This document shows positions 14,157 to 17,912 of a DNA stretch of 17,912 nt, in pieces. Every line of letters begins with the position of its first letter. The first letter of the stretch is position 1. This DNA comes from an uncultured Rhizobiaceae group bacterium (GTDB taxonomy: Bacteria; Pseudomonadota; Alphaproteobacteria; Rhizobiales; Rhizobiaceae): contig CALDZZ010000048.1 in assembly GCA_937944075.1 (NCBI GenBank), forward strand, positions 1 to 17,912. The letters run 5' to 3'. A program made the position numbers and the translations under genes. The notes beneath the pieces were generated by a model. That model ran no database searches and was not told the origin of the DNA. It worked only from the letters and a program-made list of their open reading frames with translations.

Positions 14157-15686
14157 TCAGGCAGCATTTGCCAGGCGCTCGCCTGCTGTTCTATAGGCAA
14201 TGGCTTCGGCAAGGTGGATCCGTCCAATAATTTCTGCGCCATCCAGATCAGCAATGGTTCTGGCAACTTTCAGGATGCGATGGTAGGCGCGTGCAGAAAA
14301 CTTCATGCTTTGCGCTGCATCGTGCAGAAGCTTGTCTGCCCCTTCATCTGTTATGGCAATAACCTCAGCCAGTGAAGCTGGGGCGTGGGCATTTAATCTG
14401 CACTCTGCTCCAAGCGTGGCAAATCGTTCCTGTTGAAGTTTTTGTGCCTTTAACACTCTTGCCGCAACCGTTTCCGAGGGCTCGCTTGGGGTTCTTCCGA
14501 TCATGTCCATTGCGCTGACGGCCGGGACATCCACACGCAAATCTATCCGATCCAGCAGCGGCCCTGAAATACGCGCCTGATAGTCGGATGCGCATCTTTC
14601 ACCACGTTTGCACGTATGTCCGGGTTCTCCAGCCATGCCGCATCTGCAAGGGTTCATCGCCGCGATTAACTGGAAGCGTGAAGGATAAGTGACGCGATGG
14701 TTTGCCCTTGCAATGGTCGCTTCCGATGTTTCGAGCGGTTGCCTTAGGCTGTCCAGAACCTGAGGGGAAAATTCTGGAAATTCATCCAGAAACAAGACGC
14801 CATTATGCGCTAGTGACACTTCACCCGGCCTTGCCCTGACGCCGCCACCAACCATGGCTGCCATGGAGGCAGAATGATGCGGTGCCCTGAACGGACGTCG
14901 ATTGGTCAATTTTCCATCTGCCAATTCTCCCGCAATGGAAGTTATCATGGAAATTTCAAGCAGTTCATTGGGGGTAAGGTCCGGCAGTATGCCAGGTAAT
15001 CTTGAAGCCAGCATGGATTTGCCGGAACCAGGCGGGCCTGCCATGAGAAGGTTGTGGCCACCTGCAGCCGCAATTTCCAAGGCGCGTTTGGCTGTCTCCT
15101 GTCCTTTTATATCTGAAAGGTCAGGCAATTTATCCGTTAATTGACTGATTGCCGGTGACGGGCGAGACAAGACTTGTGTGCCTCGAAAATGGTTGGCAAG
15201 TGCAATGAGGCTTGGGGGAGAGAGGATATCCATATCCCGGTCTGCCCATGCTGCTTCTCCTCCACTGCCTGCAGGACAAATCAAGCCCTTGCCACGGGCA
15301 TTGGCACCGATTGCAGCGGGAAGGGCGCCGACGATATTAGCCAGTGATCCATCGAGAGAAAGCTCCCCCAAAACAACATAAGCATCCAGAACATCAGATG
15401 GTATTGCACCCAGCGCAGCCATCAGCCCAAGTGCAATTGGCAGATCATAGTGACTGCCTTCCTTGGGCAGGTCTGCAGGCGCAAGGTTAACCGTGATTCG
15501 CTTGTGTGGCAGGGAAAGGCCAGAGGCATGAAGTGCAGCATGAACGCGTTCCCGACTTTCTGCCACTGCCTTGTCCGGCAGACCGACAATCGAAAAGTGC
15601 ATTTTGCCGGGTGCAATCATCACCTGAACATCAACAGGCCTTGCCTCTATTCCCTGAAATGCAACTGTGTTTACCTTGGAGACCAT
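14157..15686 (-). CDS. comM: ComM/YifB-type Mg-chelatase-like AAA+ ATPase
   Basis: ComM is a hexameric AAA+ helicase that promotes branch migration during natural transformation and is widespread also in bacteria not known to be competent. I choose ATG 15686 (509 residues), since AAGGA lies seven bases before it. The open frame continues to a TTG at 15707 but that extension includes the ribosome site. The N-terminal lon-like fold (FSIVGLPDKAVAESRERV, KRITVNLAPADLPKEGSHYDLPIA) precedes Walker A GPPGSGKS at about 217-224 and Walker B VLFLDEFPEF at about 297-306. A cysteine cluster at about 347, 349, 359 and 365 (CRCG and following) fits the family's putative zinc site. ISGPLLDRIDLRVDVP carries the sensor arginine region. 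An apparent LexA box and promoter lie directly upstream. It converges with the BKACE gene across 31 bp. Confidence 0.96.
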   Translation of the reverse strand: MVSKVNTVAFQGIEARPVDVQVMIAPGKMHFSIVGLPDKAVAESRERVHAALHASGLSLPHKRITVNLAPADLPKEGSHYDLPIALGLMAALGAIPSDVLDAYVVLGELSLDGSLANIVGALPAAIGANARGKGLICPAGSGGEAAWADRDMDILSPPSLIALANHFRGTQVLSRPSPAISQLTDKLPDLSDIKGQETAKRALEIAAAGGHNLLMAGPPGSGKSMLASRLPGILPDLTPNELLEISMITSIAGELADGKLTNRRPFRAPHHSASMAAMVGGGVRARPGEVSLAHNGVLFLDEFPEFSPQVLDSLRQPLETSEATIARANHRVTYPSRFQLIAAMNPCRCGMAGEPGHTCKRGERCASDYQARISGPLLDRIDLRVDVPAVSAMDMIGRTPSEPSETVAARVLKAQKLQQERFATLGAECRLNAHAPASLAEVIAITDEGADKLLHDAAQSMKFSARAYHRILKVARTIADLDGAEIIGRIHLAEAIAYRTAGERLANAA

Positions 15687-15705
15687 AACTTTTTCCTTGG
15701 AGTCC

Positions 15706-15733
15706 AAAATATAGAGACAAGTATGTTTGTCAA
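15706..15733 (-). promoter_or_regulatory. Predicted sigma70-type promoter of comM
   Basis: On the minus strand TTGACA (15733-15728) is a perfect -35, and TATTTT (15711-15706) follows after 16 bp; TATATT at 14-bp spacing is an alternative -10. Transcription would begin near 15700, only a few bases before the Shine-Dalgarno AAGGA (15698-15694) of comM. Confidence 0.55.
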
Positions 15734-15748
15734 GAACAAAATAAGAAC
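15734..15748 (-). promoter_or_regulatory. LexA (SOS) box upstream of comM
   Basis: Read on the minus strand the sequence is GTTC-TTATTTT-GTTC, a perfect match to GTTC-N7-GTTC, the direct-repeat LexA site known in alphaproteobacteria. It abuts the TTGACA -35 of the comM promoter, where a bound repressor would block polymerase. As I recall, comM has been described among LexA-controlled genes in this class, which strengthens the call. Confidence 0.7.
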
Positions 15749-15781
15749 ATCAATTATATATTGATATAAACACTCATATCA
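15749..15781. repeat. Two overlapping inverted repeats in the comM/cyclase spacer
   Basis: ATCAAT (15749-15754) and ATTGAT (15760-15765) form one perfect 6-bp inverted repeat with a 5-bp centre. TGATAT (15762-15767) and ATATCA (15776-15781) form a second with an 8-bp centre. They share TGAT at 15762-15765. They lie next to the LexA box and could be sites for a dimeric regulator. AT-richness makes chance occurrence possible. Confidence 0.35.
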
Positions 15782-15837
15782 CAAGTAATATGGTTGTTTC
15801 AGATGAATGTTGAAAGCTTAGCTCATGACGGCACTAT

Positions 15838-15889
15838 CATCAGGAAGTGATGTGCAGGTGAACGATGATTTGTTATAAGGTTCCTGATG
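15838..15889 (+). repeat. 9-bp inverted repeat before the cyclase start
   Basis: CATCAGGAA (15838-15846) and TTCCTGATG (15881-15889) are perfect reverse complements, separated by 34 nt and ending 22 nt before the cyclase GTG. In RNA they would form a stem with a long loop near the ribosome site; on DNA they could bind a regulator. Confidence 0.4.
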
Positions 15890-15911
15890 CAAACCAAAAG
15901 TAGGCTGACTG

Positions 15912-17273
15912 GTGGAATTTCGTAGGTTTATCAAGAACAGTTTTTTGCGCTCCAAGGATTTGAGCATACTGCCTGACAGGGTTCAGGAAACCTTGAGGAT
16001 GCGAGAGCGTGGCAATGAAATTCTGGTCAGGATTATCCAGCTTGCAATCGTTATCATGTTCTCATCGCTGTATTCCCTTGCCGCCAAAACAGGGCAGGAA
16101 GCAGCCTTTCAGCCTGTGCCCTATGTGCTTGCAGCCTATATTGTGCTCTCGCTAATCGGCCTTGCCTGGTCTGTGAAAATGGAGTTGCCAAATTGGGCTG
16201 TTTATTGTTCGATCCTGTTTGATTTTACCCTTCTTTATTCGCTAATGGTCAGTTTTCATATTCAGTATGAGCAACCTGCTTCCTTCATTCTAAAGGCGCC
16301 GACTTTGCTGTATGTTTTCATATTCATTGCCCTGCGCGCCTTGCGACTTGAATGGAAATATGTGGCTGCTGCCGGCATTGCAGGCGCAATCGGCTGGGCG
16401 ATGGTTGTGATTTATGTCATTACCAATGAGCCGGAAAATACAATGATTACCCGCTCCTATGTTCAATACCTTACTTCCAATTCGATTTTGATTGGTGCCG
16501 AAGTTGACAAGGTAATCTCGATTTTGGCGGTTACGGGCATTCTGACACTTGTTGTGAACGGCTCAAGTAACCTTCTGGTCACTGCGGTCAGCGAGCAGGC
16601 TGCAGCGCAAAGTTTTTCCAGGTTCTTTGACAAACGCATCGCACAGGATATTCGCTCAAGCCAGAAACTGCTTCAGGCAGGTGAGGGTGAGCGCAGAAAC
16701 ACGGCTGTCATCAACATTGATATTCGCGGCTTCTCGGTGATGGCCGCCAATCGTGAACCATCAGAAGTCATGCAAATTTTGTCGACCTATCAGGGAAGGG
16801 TGCTTCCGATTTTGCAGGAACATGGTGCCATTATTGACAAGTTCATGGGTGACGGGATCATGGCCACTTTTGGCATTGATGATGACAAGATGCCGTTTTC
16901 GAGAAAGGCTATTGAAGCTGCAGAAGCTGTTATTCTGGACTCCATGAAGTGGTCAAAGGAAGAGCCACTGCTTGCCAATGCAAATGTTACCACCATCGGA
17001 ATTGGCATCGCGTGCGGTACTGTCGCCTTTGGCGCTGTCGGTCAGGGCGACCGCCTGGAAATGACAGTGATTGGTTCGCCAGTGAACACTTCCGCCAAAC
17101 TTGAAAAACATAACAAGGTGCTGAATTCGACGTGCATTATTTCACGCAAGACCTGGGATAATGCCTTGAATGAAGGGTATCAGGCAAAGCTTGCCCATGC
17201 CTTCGTCGATACCATCGTTGAAGGCATTGTTGGCAACAAGAATATTGTTGTTCTCAAACCTGAGGAAGTTTGA
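15912..17273 (+). CDS. Membrane-bound class III adenylate/guanylate cyclase
   Basis: A 453-residue protein starting at a GTG with a weak AGG upstream. An N-terminal region of about 35 polar residues leads to six predicted membrane helices (about 38-58, 68-88, 95-115, 128-146, 150-171 and 198-224), a sensor half without a periplasmic domain. A short linker joins the catalytic domain from about residue 262. The two metal-binding aspartates are Asp270 (INIDIRGFSVMA) and Asp314 (FMGDGIMATFG). Lys310 before the second is the base-selecting lysine usual in adenylate cyclases, so cyclic AMP is the likelier product. In VNTSAKLEKHNK, Asn392 is present but the usual transition-state arginine four residues on is Lys396. 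The gene is divergent from comM, and its stop is 2 bp from the opposing Mrp gene's stop. Confidence 0.9.
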   Translation: MEFRRFIKNSFLRSKDLSILPDRVQETLRMRERGNEILVRIIQLAIVIMFSSLYSLAAKTGQEAAFQPVPYVLAAYIVLSLIGLAWSVKMELPNWAVYCSILFDFTLLYSLMVSFHIQYEQPASFILKAPTLLYVFIFIALRALRLEWKYVAAAGIAGAIGWAMVVIYVITNEPENTMITRSYVQYLTSNSILIGAEVDKVISILAVTGILTLVVNGSSNLLVTAVSEQAAAQSFSRFFDKRIAQDIRSSQKLLQAGEGERRNTAVINIDIRGFSVMAANREPSEVMQILSTYQGRVLPILQEHGAIIDKFMGDGIMATFGIDDDKMPFSRKAIEAAEAVILDSMKWSKEEPLLANANVTTIGIGIACGTVAFGAVGQGDRLEMTVIGSPVNTSAKLEKHNKVLNSTCIISRKTWDNALNEGYQAKLAHAFVDTIVEGIVGNKNIVVLKPEEV

Positions 17274-17275
17274 TT

Positions 17276-17912
17276 TTATTCAAAAACGATCTGTGGTTTT
17301 GTACTACCTGCTGCTTCAAGGCCGCTCAAAATGTTTGCGGCAATGTCCTTGTATATTTTTGCGTGCGGACCTTCCGGGTTTGAAACGGTCACTGGTGTGC
17401 CGGAATCCGAATTGGTTCTGATATCCATGTGAAGCGGAATTTCGCCCAGGAATGGAACCCCGAGACGATCGGCTTCTTCCCTTGCGCCACCATGGCCGAA
17501 AATATCAGATTGCTCTCCGCATTTTGGGCAGATAAATGTGCTCATGTTCTCAATCAGGCCAAGGATGGGCACCTCGACTTTCTTGAACATGTTCAATCCT
17601 TTACGTGCATCAATCAAGGCGATGTCTTGTGGAGTTGATACAATGACAGCACCTGCCAGTGGTACTTGTTGCGACATGGTCAGTTGTGCGTCTCCTGTGC
17701 CGGGTGGCATATCGACAACCAGCAAATCCAGCTCCCCCCAGGCTACTTCACGCAACATTTGGGTCAGGGCGGAGATGACCATGGGGCCACGCCAGATCAT
17801 TGGTGTTTCCTCCTCCACGAGAAAGCCCATGGACATCACCTTGATGCCATGGCCCTCCAGGGGTGAAAGCACTTTTCCCTGAGCTGTCGGTTTGTCTCTG
17901 ATGCCAAGCATT
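17276..17912 (-). CDS. mrp: Mrp/ApbC (NBP35-type) Fe-S cluster carrier ATPase, C-terminal part
   Basis: The gene enters from beyond the right edge; 212 codons to the TAA at 17276-17278 are visible. The sequence is the later part of the Mrp/ApbC P-loop ATPase domain: GIKVMSMGFLVEEETPMIWRGPMV (as two neighbouring blocks), DLLVVDMPPGTGDAQLT with the Walker B-like aspartate, VSTPQDIALIDARKG, and ENMSTFICPKC, whose C-P-K-C pair bridges an iron-sulphur cluster between subunits. FGHGGAREEADRLGVPFLGEIPL is also diagnostic in parts. The Walker A motif and any N-terminal DUF59 domain lie outside. These proteins bind and pass on Fe-S clusters in the cytoplasm. The internal ATG near 17911 is not the real start. 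It converges with the cyclase gene across 2 bp. Confidence 0.95.
   Translation of the reverse strand, partial: MLGIRDKPTAQGKVLSPLEGHGIKVMSMGFLVEEETPMIWRGPMVISALTQMLREVAWGELDLLVVDMPPGTGDAQLTMSQQVPLAGAVIVSTPQDIALIDARKGLNMFKKVEVPILGLIENMSTFICPKCGEQSDIFGHGGAREEADRLGVPFLGEIPLHMDIRTNSDSGTPVTVSNPEGPHAKIYKDIAANILSGLEAAGSTKPQIVFE

Noticed and set aside
15687..15707. Seven-codon extension of comM from a TTG
   Set aside because: It contains the AAGGA ribosome site of the ATG at 15686 and overlaps the -10 region of the predicted promoter.
15803..15850. A 15-codon ATG frame in the comM/cyclase spacer
   Set aside because: It is very short, has no ribosome site and no recognisable composition.

Overview
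The window is about 17.9 kb of single-copy chromosomal DNA of modest GC content (roughly mid-forties percent by eye). It is most likely from an alphaproteobacterium. The pointers are an OlsB-type ornithine lipid acyltransferase, a class III cyclase with a membrane sensor half, a BKACE enzyme, the overall style of the core genes, and a GTTC-N7-GTTC motif upstream of comM, which is the alphaproteobacterial form of the LexA box. I see no rRNA, tRNA, CRISPR array, transposase or phage gene.

Layout. Positions 1-1792 hold a tandem cluster of four small membrane proteins on the + strand, the first cut by the window edge. They share a glycine-rich Y-x-L motif in the last membrane helix, and two of the spacers share a 20-nt block at identical distance from the start codon. 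The last paralogue runs 60 bp into the 3' end of a convergent LysE/RhtB exporter (1733-2380, minus). From 2537 the + strand carries argG (argininosuccinate synthase), an unusual membrane-anchored TAXI-type binding protein, a GNAT acetyltransferase and, after a 320-bp leader region with structure, asd (aspartate-semialdehyde dehydrogenase). On the minus strand, meeting asd end to end, lie mutS, an OlsB-like acyltransferase and a hybrid sensor kinase. The kinase is upstream and overlaps the acyltransferase by 23 bp. Divergent from the kinase is a BKACE (DUF849) enzyme on the + strand, which converges on comM (minus). A 204-bp spacer rich in inverted repeats separates comM from a divergent adenylate/guanylate cyclase (+). 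The window ends in the 3' part of an Mrp/ApbC-type Fe-S carrier ATPase (minus).

How the genes fit together. argG and asd serve arginine synthesis and the aspartate family of amino acids, with no other pathway genes beside them. mutS and comM belong to DNA repair and DNA processing, and comM appears to be under SOS control. The kinase/OlsB pair, the TAXI-like anchored protein and the cyclase are the sensory and envelope part of the window. The least explained parts are the tandem membrane paralogues and the TAXI-like protein, whose second membrane helix and cytoplasmic tail are not those of a transport receptor.

Start codons were re-chosen where the longest open frame is misleading: gene 2 of the cluster (738), argG (2537), asd (6090) and comM (15686). 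The BKACE gene has two credible starts.
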